DNA from: Membranipora membranacea
Taxonomy: Eukaryota > Bryozoa > Gymnolaemata > Cheilostomatida > Membraniporidae
DNA length: 60,000 bases
NCBI GenBank assembly: GCA_914767715.1
Contig: OU612067.1
Span: forward strand, 2,916,001-2,976,000
Direction of reading: 5' to 3'
In this document: positions 1 to 12,287 of the stretch, piece by piece
Layout: each line of letters opens with the position of its first letter
How positions within the stretch are numbered: position 1 is the stretch's first letter
Made by a program: the position numbers and the translations under genes
Notes under the pieces: generated by a model
What the model was told of the DNA's origin: nothing
Databases searched by the model: none
Seen by the model: the letters and a program-made list of their open reading frames with translations, nothing else

Positions 1-117
1 GAAGAGGATCTATATGCCACAATCTAGTCTACTAATATGCTGCTCTTCTAGACCAAAAAAGCATTCCACACCAGTAAATCCTGCTTTAGATTTTCCTGCC
101 TGCACCTGGCTTTTGGG

Positions 118-235
118 TCAATGATTGCCCTCCCTCCAAGCCATGCTGTGAGATATACACGCAGCAGAGCATTTCACAAGAGGCAAATCGGCGTTCATAT
201 TCAAGCTATCTATGTTAACAGGGGAAGATGATCTC
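118..235 (-). CDS. possible terminal exon of an unidentified gene
   Basis: On the minus strand, an acceptor-like CACTAG at 236-241 is followed by an open frame of about 38 codons ending in TGA at 120-118. The peptide contains NMNADLPLVKCSAAC and ends WREGNH. Composition is plausible for coding sequence, but I do not recognise the family and can see no partner exon because the window begins at base 1. It could equally be 3' flanking sequence of the VAP gene upstream of it. Low confidence. Confidence 0.18.
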
Positions 236-902
236 CTAGTGAAAGAGATTATGCAGCTGTAAAATATATTGGTAATGCATTAACCACAATTCCAACTGCT
301 TAGCCAACATTTCCGTTTAAAATAGTATGAAACATTTTATTTGATAGTAGAGGGTAGAAATAAATAGCGACCAACCAATCATGCATGCTTCCTTATTCAT
401 TAAATAGAACGGTAAATATCGAAAGAACATTGCCATGGTTATAAAATTTGGGTTGGATAAATTCTCTCTCTCATAACCAGTTTTCACAAGAAACTGAAAG
501 CCGGCTTGTAGATGCGCTCTAACAGTGACCATTTAAGACTATTTGACACTGTTATATTCTATTGCACCAGCACAGAAGATAATGAAAGCTTAAGTAAAAT
601 CTTGTTATTGTTACAGATTAGCGGATTGGTGTTCTGAGAGATTCTACATGCAGGGCTCCAGTATTGCCATGGTATACCAAAACAATATCTAAACTTCATC
701 ATCATCAACTTCATATCTTCATTCAAAATAAGCATGCCTCATACATCATACGTCCTTATAGATGTGTGCGATGTCATGTCTCACTTTTTGAATCGATACC
801 ACCAAGTATAAAAACTAGTGATTTTAAAATCTGGATGTTATTGGCATCTTGGTAAATGAATAGACTGCACAGTAAAATCATTGTTTATAAATATTCTAGC
901 GC
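236..902. other. 3' flank of the VAP gene, no gene seen
   Basis: No supported coding exon. For the minus-strand VAP gene a possible AATAAA (TTTATT on the plus strand) lies near 335, which would give a 3' UTR of about 560 bases; this is an inference from one hexamer. Short open frames here show no recognisable protein features. Confidence 0.3.
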
Positions 903-3900
903 CTACAAAATTGATGGCGAAAGGAAAATTCCCGCACCAAATGTGACAATAAATAGAACTACAAGTAATATAAGGTTATTCGTATCCTGGAAGAGCAGTC
1001 CCACACCACTGGGTAACTCTTGCTGTGATTGGCTAGATTTCTGTGTACCTGCAGATATGGTGTCGTTCATAGCAATACGTCTCAATCTTTGTGATTCCTC
1101 CTACAAATATCAACAAATCAAAACATGGAGATTAAATTATTAAATTTTACAGCTGCAGATTATAATCATGACACAGGACATCTGTGTGAGCTAAGTGGTG
1201 TAATCTAGTTCTAGGAGAACTTAGAACCAAATCTATTTACTGGTATTCCAAGATTCCAGATGATAACCAATAGAAATATGAATTCACTGGGGTTGGCTGA
1301 CAATTGGTCCAAAGTACTACGGGGGAATGAAGGTTTTTCCAGTTTATTGTATAGAATTTTTGGTTGGTACTGGTGGTCTGTCTGTCTGAAAAAAACCAGT
1401 GTGTCAACAAACACAGATATTCATATACATGTCGTGAAATGTTTTTTTTTCAGCCAGATGCAGCCAACCAATAAATGGAAATTTCAGAAACCGTTTAATT
1501 AACCAACTAACATCATCTATAGTCTCTGCTAACATGTTACAATTCTACATGATGCAATTTTGTTGATTTGCTTTATTGATATAGTCATTGAAGTGGGAAA
1601 CCCGTGGTCCATGATATTGGTGCGGGGTGCGGGAACTTTCTGAAAATAAATTCAGAATAAGACTTGAATCCATTAATACCATGGCACCAATCACCTGGCA
1701 GCGAATAGCAAGAACTATCAATCTCATCATCAAGAGGAAGTATTGATGGAAATGACTAGCTAGTCTGCTATACGCTGCTCGATGTCACTGCACCTGCATC
1801 CCCATTGGACACAGTCCGATTTACCATGAATCAGCAGTCTAAGTGTATTTTGGGTCTTGGATCAATTGAATATAGCAGAAAATTATGATTTAGTGACACT
1901 TTACATTAAATACACCATCCCTTCCTGGGAAACCTAAACATTAAACTAAAAGCAGTTTTGTTGATATCACAGAGATAAAAATAATAAATTGCAGCCAATT
2001 GTATTCAATTAGCCGAACTCTAGACGTCTGAACTAAAATCTGAACATGTTATTATTTAGTGTACATTAAGAACGTAACTATTACTAAGTAGATGAATGCC
2101 AAACTTTCATTTGGGATTGACCACTCTTTTTTGGGAAGATGATGGTTGAGAAACTGTCATCTTTGGTAATTTTCTCAATGGAACAAAGCTTATTTCCTGC
2201 CTAAACATCTAATTTTGACCTGCCTTGTGCATGAAGTTTAAAGGTAACGGGAATTCCCATGGGCTGCAATAGAGCAACAATTGCTCGAATTTTTGAGGTG
2301 TGATAACTGGAATCTTTAGTATAAGGTTTATTAAACTTATATAAAACACTGGGAGCTTGATAGGTCACAAATGACGCTGAGTGATATCATCAAGTTAACC
2401 TTTTGTGACATTCTAATCATAGCGGGTGAGGAAAGTAACTACAGGGACTGCGTAACAGTGTTAGGGCATAACATTGTACTTGTAATGTGGAAGTCAACTC
2501 ACATTTAAAAGACTAATATTCTAGTTATCCTCTCAATAATGAGTTAACTTTTGAACCTTGCTTCTCGCCATATTCGCTGCACAAAGCTCAGACGCCCATG
2601 ATTATATATGTCTGGGAAATCTGGCTTTCGTTGAGATGGGCGTGTGTTGAAAATAGGCAGAAAATGTATTTTTTGAGTGAATGACGATCAATATGTGAAA
2701 AGACCTATGCCTTATCATTAAAATCTTCAAGGAAGCCCTAGCAAACCTCTACCTAGAATTGATGAAGAATTTGCATCACTTTTTTCACATACCTTTAGTG
2801 ATGCAACTTCCTGTATGAGTTTCTGATTTTCATCTAGAGCTCGGTTATATCCATCTTCAGTGTTTTCTTTCCCACTATCCTTCTGCAGGAAAACAATAAT
2901 CAGATTATTGAATTGACAGCAAAGACTTTTTTTAATCAAAAAATAAAACAGGGTATTGTGAAGCCTAATAAGTTTCACCAATTTTATTAATGCATTCTCT
3001 GAAAGCTGCCGCAATAATTGCCTTTTACTGAATTAAAACCAGTATACAAAAAAACTCCGATTGTGGAGTTTTGGAGGCGTAGCTAAACTGGCAATGGCTC
3101 ACTTTTTCGCTCACAAATGACCAACACATAAGTAATATAAGGAGGATCAGGGAGGTTAAATGTTGACACTATGTCATATTTTGTGTCTGGATTTTCACAT
3201 ATCTTGTTCTTCATTCACATTTACACAAACAGGCCACCTGATGACTAGAGATTCATCATTTGCTCGCTTAGTGAGCAAAAGTACTTTGCAACAGGATGGA
3301 AAAAACATTTTGTGCTGTTTGTAATGAAATCCCTTGACCTTCACCTTGGAAGCAGAAGTGCGCTGAGTATCAGCAGCAGTAGCAGGGGCAGCGGAAGTAG
3401 TGGTGCTGTCTACTGTACCATCAGGTGCTGTGGATAATGTGTTGGGTGCTGGGTCTGACAAAGTCTGTAAAATTACATGTGAAATTATAGCAAGACAAAT
3501 AGTGCTACCTCTATGTATAAGTTGTTCTATATAACATGGATGTACGATTATGAAGTAGGCCTTACTCTAGATAATATACCTGAGGACTTTTCTTTCACAT
3601 TTTTGTAAAGACCCACAATTGTCCTGCGCAATATTGCCAAGGAAAACTAAACACAACTCCTGGGAGGGGATAACAATAAAATAGTTAATAGAGTTAATAA
3701 TTATAATGATTTAAAAACTAATGAGCCTAAAATTTGTAATTGTGTGTTTGTGAAAAGCAGCAGAAACTAGTGCTGTGTGGCGCAGTGAATTTTCTGAAAT
3801 TATGTAATCAATAAATGAAATGCTAGGCAAAAACATGTTAAGATTTTTTATTTGAAAACTGGCCAGATGAGATGAACTAGCAGCTATTGAACTGAAAAAA

Positions 3901-6900
3901 ATGTATTGTGGAAGAACATTTACGTTTGGTTTTTGGTCATTTTAGCCCTCAAGGTTGACAGCACTTGAGCTATCAATTGATAACCACTCCTTCCTTACAC
4001 ATGCTGCTGCTGCCGCATGGTAAGGATATATATCACAGAGTAAGGATATATATATATATATATCATAGAATAGACATACATGCTGACTCTGTGTTGCTGT
4101 GCTTGTTGTGAAAGCAGGATAAGTAAAAAGTGTTTATCTATTCCAAGCAAGTATATGAATAGCAGCTAGCAATCGGCTTATATGCAGCGATACACTCAAA
4201 CATAATAGTGATCTGCTAGCTCTAGTATATAACAATGATAGATTGATTGCCACTGCTGCTCTTTTAGGTGCTTGACTAGGCTTACAGGCTCCATATATCA
4301 CAAGGCGATGAATCACTGAATTGCAATCTTAAAAGCCCGGTATATCACTTATCTCTGCTCACAAGAACAGTATTAAATTATTAAGTTGAGAAAGGAGGAC
4401 AGAAAGATTACACAGAGGGACCAGTTTCTCTACAATCAAGACATCAAACACCTCATAAACTTTGCCGTAAAAATCTTCTGGTGAGTTAAGATCAATATCG
4501 CTTATTCGTTCAATCCAGAACGACATACTGTGGACCTCGTGATTTACTTACCGTAGCGGGTGTATCAGCCGCAGCGGCAGACTCCATATCGAATACGACT
4601 CGTAACTTAGTATCCATAAGCTTCTGCGGGTCTGTATCCTTCCACTAAAACAATGTTGTGTATAAGTATGGGTAAACACGCTGTCAACACCAGCAATGAA
4701 CTCCTGAGGAGAGGCAGTTCTGGCTTGTTATGTGGATCATGGGGGGGGGGGGGGGAGATGACGCAGCTAGCTTCTAATCATTTATATATACACAATACAC
4801 CTAAATTTGAAATTAATGTGTAAACCACAAAACTAATGTGACGAGGCTACTGTGACATTATTTCGAGACATGAGTAAAAGGATGGACTTCACCCGATGAT
4901 AATGATAATAGTACAGGGCAGAGTTAATCGGCTAGTCACCGATGTATCAATGGTATTGATAACATATATATCCAATTGATATGAAGGTTCAAAGTGTTAA
5001 AACATAGAATTCATCGATGGCAGCTCAACCAAATGATGATGGTGACATATGGCAGACAGGCCGCCATGTTTTTCTGCTTGCATAGTATAGCATGCTCAAT
5101 ACAACATTGTCTGTCAACCCTGTTACCATAAAGAGTTCATCTTGTGTATCTTCATAGCTAATACTCAATCACAATTATCTACTTTGGATTAATGTAAATC
5201 CTCAAAGTGAATGTAATGTGGAAATTCCAATGGATCAATTATGAACTCATTATCAGCAAACTATGATCTATTTTAGATACGTTAGACATGATATTACATG
5301 AATCGAACATGGCACAGGGATTTCATTTAGTGTAGAATAAGCTAGGTGTTTCACTCAACTGACTGGGAACACTACACCAGCAAAACTTGTGAAAACACCA
5401 CAGACTACTATTGGCAGTTGGTCATGTTAGGGGGTCAGAAAGTAAGGCATTACTTCTATCAATGGAGTGATAATTTGAGGACTTGAGCTTTCAGATGAAT
5501 TAGTAATTTGTGAAGTCTCTCTTTGTGCATAAAATGATCATCTTTATATTCTTTAGAATTTTTTTGCATATACTACTGGTAAGGACCATCTATTCACAAC
5601 AAGTAAGCTAATTTAAAAGCACTTACGACATCACTTTCAGTGACTTCTCCCTCCATAACTATAGACTGAATCATGAACTTATGTTTAGTTTTCTCAGCTG
5701 GATCGAACTCAAATGGTTGCAGCATAACTAAAAATAAAACGTAACACACATGTCATTAATAACTAAAGTTACAATCCTTAACACCACACTGAATAGTGAC
5801 AACGGTGTCTCCTCAAGGTAAACTATATAAGTTTGTCAACTTGCTTTTACAATCTTCCAACACACGGTATAGACATAGTCTGATGTGTGGGGCATATGTC
5901 AGTTCATGACTGAGTTTCTAATCACGCTGAGTATGGTCTAGGTTAAACAATTAGGACACTGGTTTTGTTTAAAGCTTTAATAGCAGTTTATGCTAAGACT
6001 GTTTTACAAAACTAGACCACTCTGTGCAATAGTTGGACAAAGCCCTGGGATGCTGCCAGTGAGTCTGTGTTGCCAGTAGCTTTTATATAGAACAACTGTG
6101 TGTGAGCGCAAAACTGAAGTTCGAAGCTACATAGTCTAACAGTAACATTCATCAGGAGTAAAAAGACATCCAGCCTGATTTGCCTACTCTATTACATAGA
6201 CAAAGGCTGCAGTGCACGCAAATAAGCAGCCCAGCAAACTCCGAGCAAGCACATAATATCCTCATGTATTAATTGTCTCGACACAATACAATTCCAAACA
6301 TGCTACAGAGTTAGACACTAAATTTGGTACAAAATATGACTTGGGACAAATATTAGAGGCCTATAGGGCCATGTACCAAAAGACCTAAAATATCATCACA
6401 ATATATGCTCAAGACAATCCTACCTGAGACAGTTATGGATTCATCTTTTTTAAGAATGCCGCTATTTGGTCGTACACAGTATCGCTTTGGTGCAGTAGTT
6501 TTCACTTTGAAGGCTATTTTGTCATCTGTTGGGTTCATCAAAGTGATAGAAGATGTGACTACCTCTGTGAATGGCCCTGTAGGAAGTAAAAACTCAATTA
6601 AAATAACGGAACTATCAGTAGGCCGAGATCATCAATTTGTCCTTAAAGCATTCCAGGTTATCCGATATCATAATCATATGTATAAGAAATTATTTACACA
6701 ATTTACAGCAATTATCAAGCTCATGGAAGCTCATCAACAATAGCGATTGAGGGAAAAGACAGGTTTATGTTTACAACAAGGCATGATTTATGATAAACAT
6801 GGGGATGAACTTTTTAAATGCTGACATGAGACCAATGAACTCCCTCTGAAGAGGGAGTTCATTGATGAGACAGAGTCTGGCAGTGAGTGATTTGAATGAA

Positions 6901-7238
6901 ATGGGACATCATACTACATAACAATCATACAATACATAATTAATAAGGAAGGTGGAGGGTAGCCTATTTTATCTAGTAATTTATCTATAGAAAAGAAAGG
7001 TGTAACCAAAACCTAAGGAATCAACTTGTCATACTCATACTTTAAGTAAGTAAATTAATTGTGAGTACTAATATATTGATTCATTGATTGTCATAAATAA
7101 ATGTGTGCCACTATCTATCTATCTTCTTTCTATCAAAAACAAAAATGCATGTATGTTTAAGTAGGATCTCACACCTTTGAAACTAAGAACCTCCACTGGA
7201 TCTATCTTCAGGACTTGCAAATTTTTGGCAGGCATCAT
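903..7238 (-). CDS. VAP: VAMP-associated protein (VAPA/VAPB-like), 7 exons
   Basis: Tail-anchored ER membrane protein of the VAP family. Its N-terminal MSP domain binds FFAT motifs and so tethers lipid-transfer and other proteins at ER contact sites. Exons in transcription order: 7238-7175, 6576-6424, 5727-5627, 4644-4552, 3464-3345, 2882-2793, 1100-903. All junctions are GT-AG, phases agree, and the joined frame is 819 nt (272 residues), close to the usual 240-260. Exons 1-3 give the MSP domain: [12 protein letters not shown], then [18 protein letters not shown], then the signature [17 protein letters not shown], then [22 protein letters not shown]. Exons 4-5 are a low-complexity Ala/Thr/Ser linker. 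Exon 6 is a short coiled coil ([17 protein letters not shown]). Exon 7 ends with a C-terminal membrane anchor ([17 protein letters not shown]) followed by SPSIL and TAG. Two adjacent ATG codons (7238 and 7235) are possible starts. It lies divergent to the Sel1-repeat gene. Family assignment is strong; VAPA versus VAPB cannot be decided. Confidence 0.95.
4740..4756. repeat. poly-G run in VAP intron
   Basis: A run of 15 consecutive G on the plus strand (C on the VAP transcript) in the intron upstream of exon 5. Simple mononucleotide repeat; its length may be imprecise in any assembly. Confidence 0.8.
6833..6864. repeat. perfect 14-bp inverted repeat
   Basis: CAATGAACTCCCTC, four-base loop TGAA, then the exact reverse complement. 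It sits in VAP intron 1. A second, less perfect copy of the same motif is at 33733-33760, so it is a dispersed repeat rather than a gene-specific hairpin. Confidence 0.7.
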
Positions 7239-7389
7239 CAGGCTGATGTTTCCAGTTATATTTGAGAGCCAGGTATAATTCAAGGAAGAACTTGTATGTG
7301 CCCACTTGGCAGTTCTCAATTTTCTTTTACTCTACTACTAGCTACTAGCCGGAAATGGGTGGCCAGACAAACACTTTCGAGCTATTGCA
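7239..7389. promoter_or_regulatory. bidirectional promoter region between VAP and Sel1-repeat gene
   Basis: About 150 bases separate the minus-strand VAP start codon from the plus-strand start at 7390, so both 5' UTRs and core promoters must lie here or overlap. I see no clear TATA box, as is usual for housekeeping divergent pairs. Inference from gene layout only. Confidence 0.45.
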
Positions 7390-10300
7390 ATGCGGATGAT
7401 ATTGAGAACATTAGGCTATATGGATATTGCCTCGTTAATTGACAATTCCAATCTTGAGATAGTGCTATTATTGATCCATGTCAAGGTTATGAATGTCATG
7501 GAGATGGAGCAACAAAATTGTAGTTCTTCAGGTCTGAAGCAAAGACAACACATATCCAGACCACTTGGGACAAAAAAGCCACAAAGCAAACCTCAAGTAG
7601 TAAGACAAAAAGCAAGAGATCCAGCATACCTACTCAAGACTATATGTTCAAGGGTCAATTTGGTAAAGAAATGGAATCTTCGTCCGCATGAGGTTTGTAC
7701 TACAATAATAGAAGAATAGCACTTTTTTCACAAAAATTATTTTTTAAATATATATATATACTATATATATGTATATATACTTAATTAACTTAACCATCTC
7801 ACCTGCAGTGATCTTACCTAGATACTAGTTAGCCTAACTGAAGAGCCTATAGTGACTGTTAATCTTATATGGAAATAAATCAGTAGCACATGTCACTAGA
7901 AGATGATGGGTGAGTGCATAAAAGAAAGACCTATATTTGCATCACAAAACTCAATCCCTTTTCTGTTAGATACATCTGACAAGATCAATGACTAGCAAAG
8001 GTTTAGGGTTTATTAAAATCCACTTAGGACTTATGCACTTTGTTTGTGGAGATCTTTCGTCTACATATGCACTAGTGTCAAAACCCTCTTAAAAAGTCCC
8101 AAGCATGCTTCATAACATGTCTTTTTGTAATCCTCCACACACCACACACCTCTCCTGCTGCTGCGAACAAATGGTCATTGTCTCCTTCTGAAACTGATAA
8201 ATGTGTTCTTATTGGTAGATTTTAGCCTACCTGTGAATTTTTTGAATCGCTGAACAAAGTGTTATGAACACAAGTTGAGCGTGCATCAGTCTTGCCCTAA
8301 TTCTTCGCTTTCAATGCAATATACTCGCCAAGTTGCCCTGATTGTAATTTTCCTGATTTTCTACCATTCTAATACTGTGAGGAGCATGTATTCTTTTTCT
8401 CTGAAGATTATTAGCCGTTATCGGTTTTTTTTTCTCCTATATGGCAGGCAGGGTAATGGCCCATGACAGCAAAGTCATGTATTTAACTGATAACATGAGG
8501 TGTACAGTCTAACCACTGAGCTACCCCTGAATCATTCTGACTATAGATACTGTCAGTCATACATTAATGAATACATAAATTTGCCAAGCAACACTGGCAC
8601 TAAAGTGACACTTGGCACTCCTGGACTTTGTTTGAAATTTTGGCAAATTTGGCGCGTGTTCCGTTTGGTCTCCATCAATTTAATGCTCATCTTGGAAATA
8701 TCTGATATTTTCAGCAGTTTATTGTTAATTTAATGATATGTCTGATTTTGATATTACATGGGTAAAAGCAGATATAATATTGAACAAATCAACCACCATT
8801 TTATACTGTGATGTTATGTTCTATTTTATACAGATATGCATCCTGTTGTTTGTTGGAATATTTGCCTACTATAGCTACTTTCACTTTGACAACCTCCACT
8901 TTCATGTTGTGAGGACATACGCGTGGGCAGGTTATGACCATGCTCAGCATAGAGTAGGACAACATTACATGCTGGGTGAGTTCATACAAGGAGTTAGAGA
9001 GAAGGAGAAGCAACAAAATAGCCTCAGTCTCTTTAGTTATAAGTTGTAGTGTGCAACACTATCTACCCACCATAAATTTTAATGAGGAAAGAGGCTATAT
9101 GAATGTTGACTCTTCTCTAGTTGTATCTTATAATGAGATGTAGTTCAAAGTTTACCATTGAAAAAACATGTTTCACAACTCCAAAGTGCAGCAGAATATA
9201 AAGTAGAGCCAACCGTTGACCCAAAAAAAACTGCCTCAGAGCACAATTACCAGGTTCATATAATGCTACCAATTTGATGATGTATCACAGACCTAGTGTG
9301 GTTATCAAAAGCTTTTCCTTGGTATTTTATACCACTTAATATTTTGTTAGCCGTTGTAAGCTATGGTAATCAAATCATTTCAACTACTTATTGGTTAATA
9401 TTATAGATATAAAAATATATACAATTAATTAATACTGACAAACTTCAACTGTCCAATTAATGACACTGAGCCTTATGGGAAACAGCTAAAAAAGACCGCA
9501 AAAGATAGAATGATGAAGGAAGACGATCTTGAATTATACCATTATAATATGTGTATATAACTATCGTTTTATCAGACTATGATGTATACTGGTAGTAAGA
9601 TAAACAAAGCCAAACATTTGCAGTGGCTAAAGTATATGTACATATGTGGTGCTGTATTTCAATGATTTCCCATAATTAATGTTATGCTGACAGTACAGTG
9701 TAATATTATCCCCACAGGTGTGCAGCTCTGCTTACTTATATCATGTGTTGTTTCTCTTTCAAGGTAAAGGTGTGGAGAAACACCCAGAGAAGGCTATGGA
9801 ATATTACAAGTAAGATTATCCTGTCTACTATCTCAAAGTGCTCACTTCCCCTTTGCCCTTTTCAGGCTAGACCTCATAGTATTATTCTACTTACATATCA
9901 TATAAAATCATCTCCGGGATGTCACCGAAGAATGTAACGCAGGAATAGTGTTTGAGTTTTCAATTCTCTCACTGCCATACCCGTTCTGTACCAATCATAC
10001 ATTACTCGTCTTGTCTTGTAATTAACTTGACAGTGAATCTGAGCTGGACGAGCCTCTCCAGATACATGACAAAATTGCACAGAAGTTGCGGCAGCATAGC
10101 CCTATATGACTCCCCCTATCTGAAACTGTTGGGCAATTCATAATATTTTATTTCTTTATATCATATAATGATCTGTTACATTTTGTAAACAGTCTAATCC
10201 CAAAACTTTAAATTGGGAGCCAGACATTGTATGTGGAATCCTCATGAATTTGTATATGAGAAAACTTCTGAAATATTTGGAAAGGCTCAAATGTAACCTG

Positions 10301-11166
10301 AGAGATTCCAGTCTATTTTGGATGCTTTATTTCCAGACTGGCTGCTGAGCAGGGTCATGCTGAAGCGTCACATAACCTGGCTATAGGTCATATAATGAAG
10401 CATATCAAACTGGAGCCTGGGTAAGGACTAAGGTTACTCTGCACTACCTACCAATCACCTTCATTATCTGCACAATTATTGTGTAATTCTTTGTTTCACA
10501 CACCACTTCCTGTTGTTAATATAGTAATGTATGCAGAGAGTATGGATATATCGATAGTCTCTGATGTAACATACTTCCTCATCAGTCATTTATTACCTCT
10601 GAATTGAACTGTCAGTATTTTGGGAAAACCAGTCATCTGTAATATCCTTGTTTAAGCGCTCAAACCGTGATAGGATGCTGGTAGAGGCATTTCATTATCA
10701 AAGTGGTTGATGATGAAATGTTGAGCAATTAAACTAGTAATATCCCATTAACAATATGTAAGAGACTTTGAATCTACAAAATATGACAAAAATTTTGCTT
10801 ACCTCAGCAAACAAAATGTGGAAATACAACATATGCCTTCTAGAACTAAAAATAAAATTATGCATAATGCAGTCATCACTGGAAAATGTAACTTTTGATT
10901 TGACCCGTATTATTTGACAGGTTGACGGCACAAGCTTTGTTTAACTATCTGTTACCCGACTAAAATTGATTAACTGCTATATGTGACATAAAACTTCCTT
11001 CCTATGTATTAATTGTACTCATGTATGCATCTATTTGTTTTGACTGTGCTTTTGATATTGTAGAGAAGCGAGACGATTGTTAGTCCACGCATCAGCCAAC
11101 GGAGTAGAAAACTCAGACAAAGTTATATCCAAGTATTGTGAAGCAAGATTACTGTGTGATGACTAA
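7390..11166 (+). CDS. membrane-anchored Sel1-repeat protein, 5 exons
   Basis: Exons 7390-7692, 8834-8975, 9764-9809, 10337-10420 and 11064-11166 join in frame to 678 nt (225 residues). The N-terminal ~100 residues are basic and unassigned (KKPQSKPQVVRQKARDP). Exon 2 opens with a hydrophobic segment (ICILLFVGIFAYYSYF), likely one membrane span. From there the protein reads as Sel1/TPR-like helical repeats: YDHAQHRVGQHYMLGKG, then EKAMEYYKLAAEQGHAEAS, then EARRLLVHASANG, ending EARLLCDD and TAA. Sel1 repeats are protein-interaction scaffolds. The last four exons are well supported by phase and by repeat continuity; exon 1 is less certain because its donor is weak (GAG|GTTTGT) and it could be split or start elsewhere. 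It resembles no named Sel1 protein well enough for a symbol. Membrane topology and compartment cannot be read. Confidence 0.7.
7739..7785. repeat. AT dinucleotide-rich microsatellite
   Basis: Run of alternating AT (TATATATATA...) in intron 1 of the Sel1-repeat gene. Similar short AT runs occur near 4048, 12940, 25338 and 57573. Confidence 0.7.
8463..8535 (-). repeat. tRNA-derived SINE remnant / tRNA pseudogene
   Basis: Reading the minus strand, GGGGTAGCTCAGTGGTTAGA matches a pol III A-box region of a tRNA 5' half. The expected B box downstream is badly decayed, so no functional tRNA can be called. It sits in intron 1 of the Sel1-repeat gene. Confidence 0.5.
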
Positions 11167-12287
11167 AGGAAAAATATCTGCTAAATATTATGTTGTTTAT
11201 GGTATATCAGTAATTTTTTTTAATCTCAATCTAGACACAGTATTGTTGTGTGCCATGGCCTACATATATCTGTATGAGTTTCTGGTTTTAATAATAGATT
11301 CGTCATGAGGGGATATTTGAGGCTTTGTCCTTCCTCACAGGTCAAAATAGTAGCTGATTTTAATGAGCAAATAAACTAAAGCAATAAGTTTTATATAACT
11401 TTGAAACAAAGCCTGTGTGTAAGAGGAGGGTCACATGATAAAACTTTGACAGGTATTTTACGGGCAGATTGTAAGATTTGTTTATCAGTTATTAGCTAAT
11501 AATATAGTATCGGTAAAACATGCTCAGTTTCCTATATATATATGCATGTAAATAGTGAACGAATTCAGCACTGCTATATTATTTAATTGTCCATCCCCGC
11601 CGCATCGTCCTCCTACCCCCCCTGCATTGCATACACTGGTCACACTATCAAGAAATGTTGAGCGTATTGTTTAGAGCTATACTCAAAAGTGTAAAATCAA
11701 TCAATCATTGCTATATATAGTGGTGGCAATGCCATAGGGTAATGAGTGTTCTTTACGATCATCATTTACAATGAGATCACAGACTCCAGTAATTTGAGAT
11801 GGTTTTAAATTAAAACCAGAATACACTCTGTCCAATCAACTAACTAAACCTTTAGTTCATTGCTCTGTCTGGTTTAGTTCATTTAGGTTCTGTTTATTTC
11901 TGTTAAGGTTCTGTTTAGTTCTGTTTAGTTTAGTTTAGTTCTGTTTAGGTTCTGTTTAGTTCAGAATTAGTCAGCAATCTCTATTTCCTACATTTTTCTG
12001 TATTTTTTGAAATGAATGGAAACATGATTATAGATTATTGGGTTTTTCCCATTTGTTTCCTTTTGGAAAACCCAGAAGATATGGATACGGATATATACAA
12101 TTATTACCATGCTGACTAACGGAAGATTATTTACAGCTATTAAAATGGTGAGCATTTCAGTTTTAAAACAAAGCGTGATCTGACACTGAAGGCGAAAGCA
12201 GCTACCAACAGATAGACCTGTTTGTCACATTGAACTTCTCTTATCATACTCTACAAGTCATACTCTCTTTCACTCCTTGCTCTCAGT
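11167..12287. other. intergenic region with a T/G-rich tandem repeat
   Basis: No supported coding exon between the Sel1-repeat stop and the first exon of the beta-trefoil-like gene. At 11871-11962 there is a degenerate tandem array of GGTTCTGTTTA / GTTTA units. The rest is unassigned AT-rich sequence. Confidence 0.5.
11871..11962. repeat. degenerate GTTCTGTTTA tandem repeat
   Basis: Repeated GTTCTGTTTAG and GTTTAGTTTAGTT blocks, unit 5 to 11 bases, over about 90 bases. Simple-sequence expansion upstream of the beta-trefoil-like gene. Confidence 0.75.
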
